Positions 44,490-53,538 of a stretch of DNA of 64,000 bases are shown piece after piece (positions within the stretch are counted from its first letter, which is position 1; each line of letters begins with the position of its first letter). A program made the position numbers and the translations under genes. The DNA is from JAGQSZ01 sp049647585 (GTDB lineage: Bacteria > Actinomycetota > Acidimicrobiia > Acidimicrobiales > Microtrichaceae), in the NCBI GenBank assembly GCA_049647585.1, contig JBARXY010000048.1, positions 38,833 to 102,832 on the forward strand, written 5' to 3'. The notes under the pieces are model-generated. The model made no database searches, was not told where the DNA came from, and saw nothing but the letters and a program-made list of their open reading frames with translations.

Positions 44490-45269
44490 TCAGCTTCCCG
44501 TATAGCGGGGATCGCGCCCCTCGGCTCGTGCCGCCCGTAGCTCGGCAGCGTCGTCGCTGCGGCTCAGGAAGGTCTGATAGATCATCTCGTCGTCCATGGA
44601 AGCTCTGATCGCCGGTCGCGACAGATGCGAGATCGCCTGTCGGGCGAGCTTCACGGCAACCATGGGCGACTTGGCCATCTGTTCGGCCATTTCGCGGACA
44701 GTGTCGTCCAGTTCCCCCGCTGGGACGAGGCGGCTGACTATGCCGTGGTGGAGCGCCTCCTCGGCGTCCATCACACGTCCGGTCAGGACCATGTCGCTGA
44801 CCACGCCATGCCCACACATCTCGTAGAGGACCGACATCCCGCCGGTGTCGGGAATGACCCCGTGGGTCAGCTCGGGCAGGCGAAAGCGAGTTCCTTCGGC
44901 CGCCACACGGATGTCGCAGAGCAAAGCCCGCTGGAACGACCCGCCCATGACCCAGCCCTTACAGGCGACGATCACCGGGGCATCAATCTCCCAGAGCTGC
45001 TGGATTCCCCGATGGCCGCGCCGCATCAGTTCGTGGTGTGAAAGCTCGACCTTGACGGTGCCGATCGAGCCGACATCCCGACCTGAGGAGAATGACCGAC
45101 CTTCGCCCTGCCAGATGATCGCCCGGACATCCGGACGTGTTTTCAGCTCGGCGAGTATCCCGAAGAGCTGCGCGTCCATGTCGTCGTCGAACGCATTGTG
45201 CTTCTCGTCGTGATCGTTGCTGATGACCGCAATGGGTCCGTCCACCTGAAGGGTCACCTGTCCTGCCAT
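44490..45269 (-). CDS. Enoyl-CoA hydratase/isomerase family protein
   Basis: This crotonase-fold protein is 259 aa, with AIIWQGEGRSFSSGRDVG (about residues 49-66) as first oxyanion-hole segment and CKGWVMGGSFQRALLCDI as the second; the LPELTHGVIPDTGG loop follows. The Glu of LPE is present but the second catalytic Glu is not obvious, so isomerase or hydrolase activity is possible. The stop is 12 nt before the SDR start, suggesting an operon. Confidence 0.9.
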   Translation of the reverse strand: MAGQVTLQVDGPIAVISNDHDEKHNAFDDDMDAQLFGILAELKTRPDVRAIIWQGEGRSFSSGRDVGSIGTVKVELSHHELMRRGHRGIQQLWEIDAPVIVACKGWVMGGSFQRALLCDIRVAAEGTRFRLPELTHGVIPDTGGMSVLYEMCGHGVVSDMVLTGRVMDAEEALHHGIVSRLVPAGELDDTVREMAEQMAKSPMVAVKLARQAISHLSRPAIRASMDDEMIYQTFLSRSDDAAELRAARAEGRDPRYTGS

Positions 45270-45289
45270 GGCGGCGGAGCCTAATGGGG

Positions 45290-45400
45290 GTGCTGGACCG
45301 GTGTTGCCAGGAGATGGACCGGTGTTGGACCAGTGTCGCCATCTGCAAGTGGGAACCTGCTGTCCACAAGCGGGAACTTGCTGTCCAGTGGATGGCGGAA
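45290..45400. repeat. Short duplicated segments in leader of the DUF427 gene
   Basis: ATGGACCGGTGTTG-like units occur twice. A pair of 18-bp near repeats, GTGGGAACCTGCTGTCCA and GCGGGAACTTGCTGTCCA, follow one another. No gene is present. Confidence 0.6.
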
Positions 45401-45430
45401 TGATCGAAGGTGCAACGCGGTTGCAGAAGT

Positions 45431-45796
45431 ATGACTTCTGGCCACACGATTTCGACAGCCCCCGGTACCAAGCACGTTCAGGTGAAACTCGCCGGGGAGG
45501 TCCTGGCCGACTCTCACAGTCCCGTCCTACTCGAGGAAACCGGCCTTCCGACCAGGTATTACCTACCCCGGGAGGACGTCCAGATGGACCTGCTGCACGC
45601 CACGAGTTTCCATAGCACCTGCCCCTTCAAGGGCGAGGCGTCGTACTGGTCCGCAAACGTCGGTGGAGAGAATCACGACGGGCTGGTCTGGAGCTACGAA
45701 TCCCCGCTTCCGGCCGCCGAGGAAATTGCCGGATTGATGTCGTTCTATCCGGACCGGGTCGAGATCACAGTTGATGGGCAGCTACTCAAGGGCTGA
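45431..45796 (+). CDS. DUF427 domain protein
   Basis: The product is 121 aa. The fold is recognised by HVQVKLAGEVLADSHSPVLL, then LPTRYYLPREDVQMDLL and FHSTCPFKGEASYWS, with a final ITVDGQLLKG. DUF427 proteins are small beta-rich proteins, usually one gene, of uncertain function. ATG 45431 is preferred over an ATG 21 nt upstream because the family begins near HVQVKLAG. Convergent with rsfS. Confidence 0.88.
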   Translation: MTSGHTISTAPGTKHVQVKLAGEVLADSHSPVLLEETGLPTRYYLPREDVQMDLLHATSFHSTCPFKGEASYWSANVGGENHDGLVWSYESPLPAAEEIAGLMSFYPDRVEITVDGQLLKG

Positions 45797-45913
45797 TAGG
45801 TCCGCACCACCCAGGATTTGCCGAGGAAGGGAAGAGATCTGCCGAACCGCGGGCTGCCGAGACATGGACCCGAAGCACGGACAAGATCTGCCGAGCCACG
45901 GACTCGCGAGATC

Positions 45914-46267
45914 TCAGGCCTCCCAGTCGACCTTCGGTGCGTCGCTGTAGAGCCGTTCGATTCGGTAGTACTCGCGGTCCTCGGTCAGGAACACGTGGAT
46001 CACAACGGATCCGTAGTCCATCAGCACCCAATGGCGGGCACCTGCACCCTCGGTGGCCCGCGGCTTCTCGTCATGATCCAGGCGGAGCTGCTCCTCGATC
46101 TGGTCGACCACCGCCTTCACCTGGGGCGAGTTGGATGCGGTCACGATGACGAAGTAGTCGCAGATAGATAGAACATCGCCTACGTCGATTACGACGATCT
46201 CGGTTCCACCTTTGCTCTGGGCGGCTCGTGCCGCACTCAGAGCAATGCTCAATGGTTCGCCAGTCAC
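45914..46267 (-). CDS. rsfS: Ribosomal silencing factor RsfS
   Basis: This 117-aa protein binds uL14 and blocks subunit joining when nutrients are low. The Iojap fold is shown by DVLSICDYFVIVTASNSPQV (about residues 30-49), then GARHWVLMDYGSVVIHVF and EDREYYRIERLYSDAP. It follows the LytR_C gene by about 50 bp, downstream of nadD, the usual nadD-rsfS neighbourhood. Confidence 0.96.
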   Translation of the reverse strand: MTGEPLSIALSAARAAQSKGGTEIVVIDVGDVLSICDYFVIVTASNSPQVKAVVDQIEEQLRLDHDEKPRATEGAGARHWVLMDYGSVVIHVFLTEDREYYRIERLYSDAPKVDWEA

Positions 46268-46319
46268 GCTGTTTCTGTTCTGGACAGCACGCTCACCAGA
46301 GCCCCGATAGGTGGAATCA

Positions 46320-47627
46320 TCAGGTTAGATCCTTGCCGACCACGACGGTCACGTCGATCCCGCTCGGCATCAGGTCCACTTTGGTGGGCGTGATGCCGAA
46401 CTGCGCCGCTGCGGTCTCGGCCGCTGCCTTGGCCTCTTCGGTGGAGTACTCGACCCGCGACTTCGCAAGGTCGAAGGAAGGCCCGTTGCCGGTCAGGCCG
46501 ATCGCTCCGCCGGCAGAGACGATTCTCGGGGCCACCGATCGGATGACACTCTTGTCGGTGGTGCCGTTGAGAAGGCTCACCACCCACCGCTGCCCCGGAT
46601 AGGCGGAGGTGGGGAACGGGACGAACTGCGTCACCCATGCGGGCATCGAATCACCATCCACCCGGTCGAGGACGATCGGTGGGGACGTATAGAGAGGCAC
46701 GTCCTTCGTAGGGAGCATCTCCATCGAATAGGGGCTGTCCCCCTTCGACGTGGCGCCCCGCAGCTTCGCCAGGATTGGGACGCCCTGTACGACCGAGTCC
46801 GGCAATTCGAGAGCCGAACCGGAAGCAACCACCTTGTCCAACACCTGGGTCCAGATGGCTTTGGCCCGCAGCGAGCGGTTCAGCTCAAGTTCCATGAAAC
46901 CCGAGAACGACAGGAACTCCTGGACCTCCGAAGGCTGCAGGACCAAGGTTCCGGCCCCGTACTTGACGTACTTGTCGCCGTTTTCGTCCAGGCCGTAGAC
47001 GTTGTCAGCCAACTCAATGGCGAGTTCTCCGAGCTGGGCGAGCACCGGTTCGAAAACCGCGAATGGAACGTCCGCGAACGAAGTGATTCCAAAGCTCAGA
47101 TCGGCACCCAGGCGCAGGGTCAGGACATCCATTCCGCCGCTCGAGTAGAGGTCGCTGACCGGCATCGGCCCCGCTTCCTCATAGTCCCAAGCGGTAAGGA
47201 CCGACGAGATCGGAACAACTGTCACCGGGGCCTTCTCGTTGCCAGCGATGAACATCAGCATTGTTGTCAGATGACCGGCGCCATCCGTCACAGCCAGTAA
47301 CTCGACCGGGGTGGGCAACACCGCGGCGGTGTAGCCGGGGGCTGCGGGATCGGTCACCTTCTGGTCCCGTCCGCCGGTGACCCTCAGGGTCGAACGCCAA
47401 CCGGCGTAGACGAGAACCGACATCGCAACGGCGAACAGGACAGTCAGCGAGGTCGTCACTATCGTCATTCGCCGCCGGCGACGCTGGTTGCGTCGTTGAC
47501 GGGCCGTCGCCCGAACCACCTGCAGGTTCTCCCCGGCGTCCAGATCATTGTCGCTACCGGCTCGAGGATCGACACCGGCACGAGGATCGACGCTCATAGA
47601 CGGATACCGTGGCTCATCGCCGGTCAC
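46320..47627 (-). CDS. LytR/CpsA/Psr-like membrane protein with LytR_C domain
   Basis: The product is 435 aa. A basic N-terminus (RQRRNQRRRRR) precedes a TM helix (VTTSLTVLFAVAMSVLVYAG, about residues 57-76). Then a degenerate LCP-like external domain follows (LLAVTDGAGHLTTMLMFIAG) and a LytR_C region (WVVSLLNGTTDKSVIR, about 342-425). The Arg and Asp residues of active LCP phosphotransferases are not clear, so it may be non-catalytic. It overlaps the nadD stop by 14 nt and precedes rsfS. Confidence 0.75.
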   Translation of the reverse strand: MTGDEPRYPSMSVDPRAGVDPRAGSDNDLDAGENLQVVRATARQRRNQRRRRRMTIVTTSLTVLFAVAMSVLVYAGWRSTLRVTGGRDQKVTDPAAPGYTAAVLPTPVELLAVTDGAGHLTTMLMFIAGNEKAPVTVVPISSVLTAWDYEEAGPMPVSDLYSSGGMDVLTLRLGADLSFGITSFADVPFAVFEPVLAQLGELAIELADNVYGLDENGDKYVKYGAGTLVLQPSEVQEFLSFSGFMELELNRSLRAKAIWTQVLDKVVASGSALELPDSVVQGVPILAKLRGATSKGDSPYSMEMLPTKDVPLYTSPPIVLDRVDGDSMPAWVTQFVPFPTSAYPGQRWVVSLLNGTTDKSVIRSVAPRIVSAGGAIGLTGNGPSFDLAKSRVEYSTEEAKAAAETAAAQFGITPTKVDLMPSGIDVTVVVGKDLT

Positions 47628-48207
47628 AATAGAGTCCGCGGTCTGCGATCAGACAGCTGACCTCCTGGGGAAGCAGATACATCGTCGGTCGCCCGTCGGT
47701 GACCCTCGCTCGCAGGTCGGTAGAGGAAACCTCCAGGTGGGGAACCTCGACCCGCTCCACCTCGAATCGCTCGGGTACCGCCCTGACACTTCCGGGCCGA
47801 TCGACCACAACTATCCGACACATGTCGAGTAGCTCTTCGGTGCGTTCCCAGCTCCCGAGCCCGGCCGCGGCGTCGTCGCCCAGAATCAGGAACAGCTCTG
47901 CGGTCGGTTCAGCCGCACGCAGTTCCTCGAGTGTGTCGATCGAGTACGAAGGCCCGCCGCGTCGCAACTCGATGTCGCTCGCCTCGACTCCGTCCACGCC
48001 GTCCACCGCGGCGCAGACCATCGCATAGCGATCGCTGGCAGGCGAAACATCACGTGAACCGATCTTCTGCCAGGGCTCGTTCGCCACGACCATCAGGACG
48101 ACGTCCAGGTTCAACTCGTAGCGGACGTTCACAGCGGTGACGAGATGTCCGATGTGTGGGGGATCGAAAGTCCCTCCGAGAACTCCAATCCTGCGACCGG
48201 CTGACAT
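47614..48207 (-). CDS. nadD: Nicotinate-nucleotide adenylyltransferase
   Basis: NadD makes deamido-NAD from nicotinate mononucleotide and ATP. The 197-aa product has GVLGGTFDPPHIGHL (about 8-22, with the HxGH ATP site) and a late SSTDLRARV with the ISTxxR-like motif. ATG 48207 is chosen because the family begins at RIGVLGGTFDP; the frame extends 47 codons further without similarity. It is divergent from the sigma-70 gene. Confidence 0.95.
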   Translation of the reverse strand: MSAGRRIGVLGGTFDPPHIGHLVTAVNVRYELNLDVVLMVVANEPWQKIGSRDVSPASDRYAMVCAAVDGVDGVEASDIELRRGGPSYSIDTLEELRAAEPTAELFLILGDDAAAGLGSWERTEELLDMCRIVVVDRPGSVRAVPERFEVERVEVPHLEVSSTDLRARVTDGRPTMYLLPQEVSCLIADRGLYCDRR

Positions 48208-48335
48208 CGCAGAAGCGTAGGCCGAATGGACTTTCCTTCCAGTGAACTCAACTTCGCTCCGGTGGCGCCGATATCCAGACGAGCAGGAAAACACAACCTC
48301 CTCCGCAGATAAAGCAGAAATCGGATATCTCCACC

Positions 48336-49160
48336 ATGAGCGATTCAATCGGTTTGTACTTGAACGAGATCGGCGCCGTCGCGCTGCTCGATGCTGAAGA
48401 GGAGCGCGAGCTCGCCCGAGCGATCGAGGCGGGAGTCGCCGCCAGAAAACGTCACGAAGCGGGAGAGCGAAGCCGAGAGGTCCGCAAGGCCATGGCCGCC
48501 GGCGCTACCGCTAAGGACCGTTTCATACGTTCGAACCTGCGACTGGTGGTCAGTGTCGCTCGCCGCTATCCGCTCCCCTCCGGGATGGATCTGCTCGACT
48601 TGGTCCAGGAGGGCAATCTGGGCCTGGAGCACGCCGTCGACAAGTTCGACTGGCGCAAGGGCTTCAAGTTCTCGACCTACGCAACCTTCTGGATCCGCCA
48701 GTCCATCGGCCGAGCACTCGACCAGAAGGCTTCACTCATCCGACTACCCGGTGACCGCTCAGCGGCCTTGCGATCCGCCCTGCGACAGGTCTCGGGTGAC
48801 GGTGACGAGTTGGACTTCGAGAACGCCCAGCTTCACCGCATGACGACGCCGACCTCACTCGATCGCTCGATCGGTGATGACGACTCGAGCCAGCTGATGG
48901 ACGTCCTCGCCGACCGGCTCCCCGGCCCCGAGGACATGCTGATCGACATAGAACACTCCGAGTGGCTCACCGGACTGCTCGACGTCTTGGACCCTCGTGC
49001 CAGATCGGCTGTCGAGAAGCGCTTCGGACTTACAGACGGCCAGCGTCGCAGCTACCGCGAGGTCGGCGAGGACCTGGGTGTCACGGCCGAGGCCGCGCGT
49101 CGGCTCGTGAAGCGGGCTGTCAACACCGTGCGTGACCGGGCACTCGCAGCTGCCCACTAG
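48336..49160 (+). CDS. RNA polymerase sigma-70 factor (group 2, SigB/RpoD-like)
   Basis: The product is 274 aa. Region 1.2 SIGLYLNEIGAVALLDAEEE, region 2 DLLDLVQEGNLGLEHAVDKFDW, and FSTYATFWIRQSIGRALDQK are all complete. A region 3 and region 4 follow, the latter with SYREVGEDLGVTAEAARRLV. It lacks the long 1.1 region of the principal factor, which suits a group 2 (alternative, RpoD-like) factor. Target promoters unknown. Divergent from nadD by about 130 bp. Confidence 0.9.
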   Translation: MSDSIGLYLNEIGAVALLDAEEERELARAIEAGVAARKRHEAGERSREVRKAMAAGATAKDRFIRSNLRLVVSVARRYPLPSGMDLLDLVQEGNLGLEHAVDKFDWRKGFKFSTYATFWIRQSIGRALDQKASLIRLPGDRSAALRSALRQVSGDGDELDFENAQLHRMTTPTSLDRSIGDDDSSQLMDVLADRLPGPEDMLIDIEHSEWLTGLLDVLDPRARSAVEKRFGLTDGQRRSYREVGEDLGVTAEAARRLVKRAVNTVRDRALAAAH

Positions 49161-49210
49161 CTCCATACCCGCTTAGAGACTCGCCATCCCCGACGGTAGG
49201 ATGCAGGGCA

Positions 49211-50596
49211 ATGTCCGCGCCCCCTGAGTCACCCAGCCAGCCGGGTGGACCACTTGACTGGTCCACCAAATCCTGGCGTTCCTTCCCCGCCGACCAACAG
49301 CCCGAGTGGCCCGACGAGGCCGAGTACGAAAGCGTGCTGAAGACTCTCGGCACCTTCCCTCCGCTGGTATTTGCCGGCGAGGCCCGAAATTTGACCAAGG
49401 CGCTCGGAACGGTCGCCGGCGGCGAGGCGTTCCTGCTCCAGGCTGGCGACTGCGCCGAATCGTTCGAATCGTTCTCGGCGGACTCGATCAGGGAACGGCT
49501 GAAGGTCATCCTTCAGATGGCAATCATCCTGACCTATTCGGCCGGAGTCCCGACCATCAAGGTGGGACGAATCGCCGGGCAGTTCGGCAAGCCTCGTTCA
49601 TCCGGAACCGAGACGATCGATGGAGTCGCGCTACCGAGCTTCAGGGGGCACAGCGTCAACGACATCGGGTTCACCTCCGCTGCCCGAACCCCCGATCCCA
49701 ACCGTCTGATCCGCGCCTACAACCAGTCGGCGTCCACGCTGAATCTGCTGCGTGCCTTCACCAAGGGCGGGTTCGCCGACCTTTCCCATGTCCACCAGTG
49801 GAACCAGGAGTTCGTATCCAGCAGTCCCGAGGGTCGGCGCTATGAGCAGCTGGCGTCCGAGATCGATCGCGCGCTGCGTTTCATGGACGCCTGTGGCCTG
49901 GACCACGACACTGTTCCCGCGCTTCGCGAGGTCAACGTGTGGACCAGCCATGAAGCTCTTCTGTTGGGCTTCGAAGAGGCACTCACCCGCGAGGATTCTC
50001 TCACCGGCGACTACTACGACTGCTCGGCCCACATGGTGTGGATCGGTGAGCGGACCCGCTCACTCGACGGTGCGCACGTAGAATTCTTCCGAGGTATCGC
50101 GAACCCCGTCGGATGCAAGGTCGGCCCTACAGCAACCGCGGACGAGGTTCTGGACCTGTGCAACACGCTGAACCCCGATCGCATCCCGGGTCGGCTCACG
50201 TTGATCTCCCGGATGGGTGAGGACAAGGTCGAAGACAGTCTTAGACCATTGCTGCGGGCCACCAAGGACGCCGGACATCCCGTCGTTTGGGCCTGCGACC
50301 CGATGCACGGCAACACCTACACCGCTCCGAGTGGCCGCAAGACCCGACACTTCGACTCGATCGTTTCCGAGATCAGCGGCTTCTTCGATGCCCACGCTGC
50401 GGAGGACACCTGGCCCGGAGGAGTCCACGTCGAACTGACAGGGGACGACGTGACCGAATGTCTGGGTGGTGCCGACGACCTGCTCGACGACGATCTGGGC
50501 CTGCGTTACGAGACGATGTGCGACCCACGACTCAACGGTCGTCAATCGCTCGACCTGGCTTTCCGAGTCTCGGAGTTGCTGAGGCGCCAGCGCTAG
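49211..50596 (+). CDS. aroG: Class II 3-deoxy-7-phosphoheptulonate synthase
   Basis: This is the first enzyme of the shikimate pathway (PEP + erythrose-4-phosphate). The 461-aa product is the plant-type class II: LQAGDCAESFESFSADSIRE (about residues 76-95), VGRIAGQFGKPRSS, PSFRGHSVNDI and DPMHGNTY near 361 with the metal His. TAGGAT stands 8 nt before the ATG, suggesting a leaderless start. Class II enzymes are normal in actinomycetes. Confidence 0.95.
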   Translation: MSAPPESPSQPGGPLDWSTKSWRSFPADQQPEWPDEAEYESVLKTLGTFPPLVFAGEARNLTKALGTVAGGEAFLLQAGDCAESFESFSADSIRERLKVILQMAIILTYSAGVPTIKVGRIAGQFGKPRSSGTETIDGVALPSFRGHSVNDIGFTSAARTPDPNRLIRAYNQSASTLNLLRAFTKGGFADLSHVHQWNQEFVSSSPEGRRYEQLASEIDRALRFMDACGLDHDTVPALREVNVWTSHEALLLGFEEALTREDSLTGDYYDCSAHMVWIGERTRSLDGAHVEFFRGIANPVGCKVGPTATADEVLDLCNTLNPDRIPGRLTLISRMGEDKVEDSLRPLLRATKDAGHPVVWACDPMHGNTYTAPSGRKTRHFDSIVSEISGFFDAHAAEDTWPGGVHVELTGDDVTECLGGADDLLDDDLGLRYETMCDPRLNGRQSLDLAFRVSELLRRQR

Positions 50597-50700
50597 CCAT
50601 ACATCCGCGGACCCCGCCCGCGTGCTGACCCAAGCCAGGGCCACGCGCATCAGTCGCTCGACCCCGCCCAGTGCTCGACCCTTCATCCGGAGCTCGGCTC

Positions 50701-50781
50701 CAACTAGGTAGTTGCGCCAAGAAATTCAATTCATGACTGGACTGGTCGGGAATTGACTGCTTAATCTTGACCAAAGCAGTC
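50701..50781. promoter_or_regulatory. Palindrome and hairpin upstream of sulfite reductase
   Basis: CAACTA-GG-TAGTTG (50701-50714) is a perfect 14-bp inverted repeat. GACTGCTT (50755-50762) pairs with AAGCAGTC (50774-50781) across an 11-nt loop. Both lie in the 225-bp leader of the sulfite reductase gene and look like an operator and an mRNA hairpin. The cognate regulator is unknown. Confidence 0.5.
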
Positions 50782-50821
50782 ACCTTTGCTTCTCCCCCAG
50801 AAGGATCACGAGCCCCCAGTC

Positions 50822-52714
50822 ATGAGCACGATTGAATTGGACACCTCTGGCGAGGTCATTCTGGGAGGCGAGGGCGCACGACTCGACCCCACCAGGGGTG
50901 GCGCAACCGACCTTGTCAGCGATCCGCCCGTAATCGTCGATCGCGCGATGATCGACGACATTCGCAAGTTCGAGACACTCCTCGCCCGCTATCAGGCCGG
51001 AGACCTTGATGAGGACGAGTTCAAGGTGTTCCGACTGTCCAATGGCATCTACGGCCAGCGCCAGGGTGGGACAAATCAGATGGTCCGGGTCAAGGCACCC
51101 TACGGAGCCATCAATCCGGATCAACTCGACCAGCTCGCCCATATCTCAGAGAAGTACAGCCGCGGTTGGGGCCACCTGACCACCCGCCAGAACGTGCAGT
51201 TCCACTATGTGCAGCTCGACCGGATTCCGGACGTCATGTGGGATCTCGCAAGGGTCGGGCTGACCACCCGCGAGGCCTGCTCCGACACAGTCCGCAACGT
51301 GATGGGCTGCCACCTCGCCGGCGCCTGCCCACACGAGGTGCTCGACATCCAGCCGTGGGCCGAAGCCACCTTCTGGCATTTCCTACGCAACCCGATCATC
51401 CAGAGACTTCCCCGCAAGTTCAAGATCAACTTCTCTGGTTGCGCCACCGACTGTGGTCAGGCGATGTTCAACGACGTCGGTGTGATCGCCGTCAATCGGA
51501 CGATTCCCGAAGGCGAGGATGGCGCAGGCCAGACCCAGGCCGGGTTCCGGGTCTTCATCGCCGGTGGGCTCGGTGCCAATCCGCAGGCCGCGCAGGCCCT
51601 CGAGGAGTTCACCAGCCGCGAGACCCTCCTGCCGACCATCGAAGCGTGCGTCAGGGTGTTCGATCAGACCGGAAACCGGGACAACAAGCTGCGAGCCCGC
51701 ATGAAGTGGGTAATTCCAGAGCTGGGTTTCGACGAGGTGAAGCGCCGGATCCTCGCCCAGCGCAAGCTGCTTATCGCATCGACGACGTGGCCCGGAGGTA
51801 TTCCGGACCAGGTGCGCGAATGGGGTGACTCGCCCGCCGGAACAGGCGGAAGCGTTCCTGGAACCGCACCCACACCAGTCGGCCAGGGTCGACCGGTGTT
51901 CCTGACTGGAACTTCCCGTCAGCAACGCTGGGCAGAGGCCAACGTGATCCGCGGCATCGCCAAGGGAACGGTCTCGGCACTGGCCTGGACGAGGTTGGGC
52001 GATGTGACCGCGGATCAGTTCCGTGGACTGGCCTCAATCGCCCGTGACTTCGGCCTGGAGGTGCGAATCACCAATCGCCAGAACTTCGTGTTCCGGGGAC
52101 TCGAAGAGGGCCAACTCGATTCGCTCTTCGCACGGCTCGATGCACTGGGCATGGCCGAGGCAGGAGCCGAGCTCGCAAGAGATGTCGTGTCGTGCCCAGG
52201 GGCTGACACCTGCAATCTGGCAGTCACCCAATCCCGAGGCCTGGCCGACGCAATAGGCGAGGCGCTCGAGGCCGCCGGCCTTGGGGAGGTCGAAGGCGTC
52301 CGAACCAATATTTCGGGCTGCACGAACTCGTGTGGTCAGCACCACGTCGCCGACATCGGCTTCTTCGGCGCCGAGCGACGCGCCCATGGCAAGTCGGCTC
52401 CCGGCTACCAGATGCTCCTGGGCGGACACATCGGCCAGGAGAAGATCGAGTTCGGCGTCAAGGCCCTTCGGCTGCCGGCAAAGGCCGCTCCGGCAGCGAC
52501 CGTACGTGTCATCGGCCGCTACGCCACTGAGCGCACCTTCGGCGAACCCTTCCACGTGTGGTTGGAACGCGTTGGAGGCCCTGCTGCCATAACAGAAGAA
52601 CTCCGGGATCTGGACGCGTTCCCGACTCCGGAGGAAGGACCGGACTTCTACGTCGACTACGACGAAACCGGTCCGTACACCAAGGAAATCGGCGTTTCGG
52701 AGTGCGCTGGCTGA
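50822..52714 (+). CDS. Ferredoxin-type sulfite (or nitrite) reductase
   Basis: The product is 630 aa, a siroheme/[4Fe-4S] reductase. Two ferredoxin-like half domains are visible; NQMVRVKAPYGAI and SRGWGHLTTRQNVQFHY are in the first. An active-site-like CXXXXXC...CXXXC set (CPGADTC and NISGCTNSCGQHH) lies in the second half, about residues 460-505. A Pro/Gly/Thr-rich insert (about 333-358) is unusual. ATG 50822 is preferred over 50786. The stop overlaps the cysH ATG, so it serves sulfate assimilation, more probably a sulfite than a nitrite reductase. Confidence 0.9.
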   Translation: MSTIELDTSGEVILGGEGARLDPTRGGATDLVSDPPVIVDRAMIDDIRKFETLLARYQAGDLDEDEFKVFRLSNGIYGQRQGGTNQMVRVKAPYGAINPDQLDQLAHISEKYSRGWGHLTTRQNVQFHYVQLDRIPDVMWDLARVGLTTREACSDTVRNVMGCHLAGACPHEVLDIQPWAEATFWHFLRNPIIQRLPRKFKINFSGCATDCGQAMFNDVGVIAVNRTIPEGEDGAGQTQAGFRVFIAGGLGANPQAAQALEEFTSRETLLPTIEACVRVFDQTGNRDNKLRARMKWVIPELGFDEVKRRILAQRKLLIASTTWPGGIPDQVREWGDSPAGTGGSVPGTAPTPVGQGRPVFLTGTSRQQRWAEANVIRGIAKGTVSALAWTRLGDVTADQFRGLASIARDFGLEVRITNRQNFVFRGLEEGQLDSLFARLDALGMAEAGAELARDVVSCPGADTCNLAVTQSRGLADAIGEALEAAGLGEVEGVRTNISGCTNSCGQHHVADIGFFGAERRAHGKSAPGYQMLLGGHIGQEKIEFGVKALRLPAKAAPAATVRVIGRYATERTFGEPFHVWLERVGGPAAITEELRDLDAFPTPEEGPDFYVDYDETGPYTKEIGVSECAG

Positions 52715-53475
52715 TGTCTATCCATACAGAAACCAGGCTGTCAGAAACGAAATTACCGCGTTCACTCACCGCTGTGAATGCACCGGTCGAGCCTCTACCG
52801 GGCCACTTCGGCGTCACCCACTACGACGACGATGCCCTCGCTGAACTGAACAAAGAGTTCGAGAACGCCTCGGCAAGTGAAATTCTCAGATGGGCGGCGG
52901 ACAGCTTCGGCCCCCACCTGGCCCTGGCGGCGTCGATGACCGACGCGGTCCTGATCGACCTGGCGGTGCGTGTTGCCCCAGCGATCGAGGTCGTCTTCAT
53001 CGACACCGGATACCACTTCCCCGAGACTCTCGACACCGTGGAACTCGTCCGCAGGCGGTACGGACTCAATCTCCGCATAATGACCGTCGCTCCCCACGCC
53101 GAGGAACTCTGGAAGGTCGATCCGGCCAACTGCTGCTCGGCGGTGAAAGTTGGACAACTGGACCGGGCACTCGCTGGCAAGGAGGCGTGGATGTCGGGGC
53201 TACGACGCGACGAGGCGCCATCACGCGCGCAGTCACCGATCGTGGCGCGGGACCTGCGGGGCCTGGTGAAGGTGAACCCACTGGCCAACTGGTCGGCCCA
53301 GGATGTCGACGATTACATCGCCCAGAACGACGTTCCGGTCAATCCGCTCCTGAATCGCGGCTACCCCTCGATCGGCTGCATGCCGTGCACCCAGCCGGTG
53401 CAGCCCGGCGAAGATCCCCGTTCAGGTCGCTGGGTCGGCAGCGAAAAGACCGAATGCGGTCTGCACCTGAGCTGA
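52714..53475 (+). CDS. cysH: Adenylylsulfate (APS) reductase CysH
   Basis: The product is 253 aa. SAMS-type fold: HLALAASMTDAVLIDLAV, VVFIDTGYHFPETLD. Four Cys are arranged as CC (ANCCSAVK) and CxxC (IGCMPCTQ), the [4Fe-4S] ligands of APS reductases; ECGLH supplies the catalytic C-terminal Cys. So the substrate is APS rather than PAPS. The ATG overlaps the reductase stop (TGATG). Confidence 0.94.
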   Translation: MSIHTETRLSETKLPRSLTAVNAPVEPLPGHFGVTHYDDDALAELNKEFENASASEILRWAADSFGPHLALAASMTDAVLIDLAVRVAPAIEVVFIDTGYHFPETLDTVELVRRRYGLNLRIMTVAPHAEELWKVDPANCCSAVKVGQLDRALAGKEAWMSGLRRDEAPSRAQSPIVARDLRGLVKVNPLANWSAQDVDDYIAQNDVPVNPLLNRGYPSIGCMPCTQPVQPGEDPRSGRWVGSEKTECGLHLS

Positions 53476-53538
53476 TTCGACTGCTTGAGGTCGCGCCCGC
53501 GGGCGGACCGGCTCAGCACTCCACGCGGACCGACCGAC

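Noticed and set aside
44479..44817. N-terminal extension of the SDR
   Set aside because: It overlaps the enoyl-CoA hydratase; an ATG with a strong Shine-Dalgarno sequence is at 44478.
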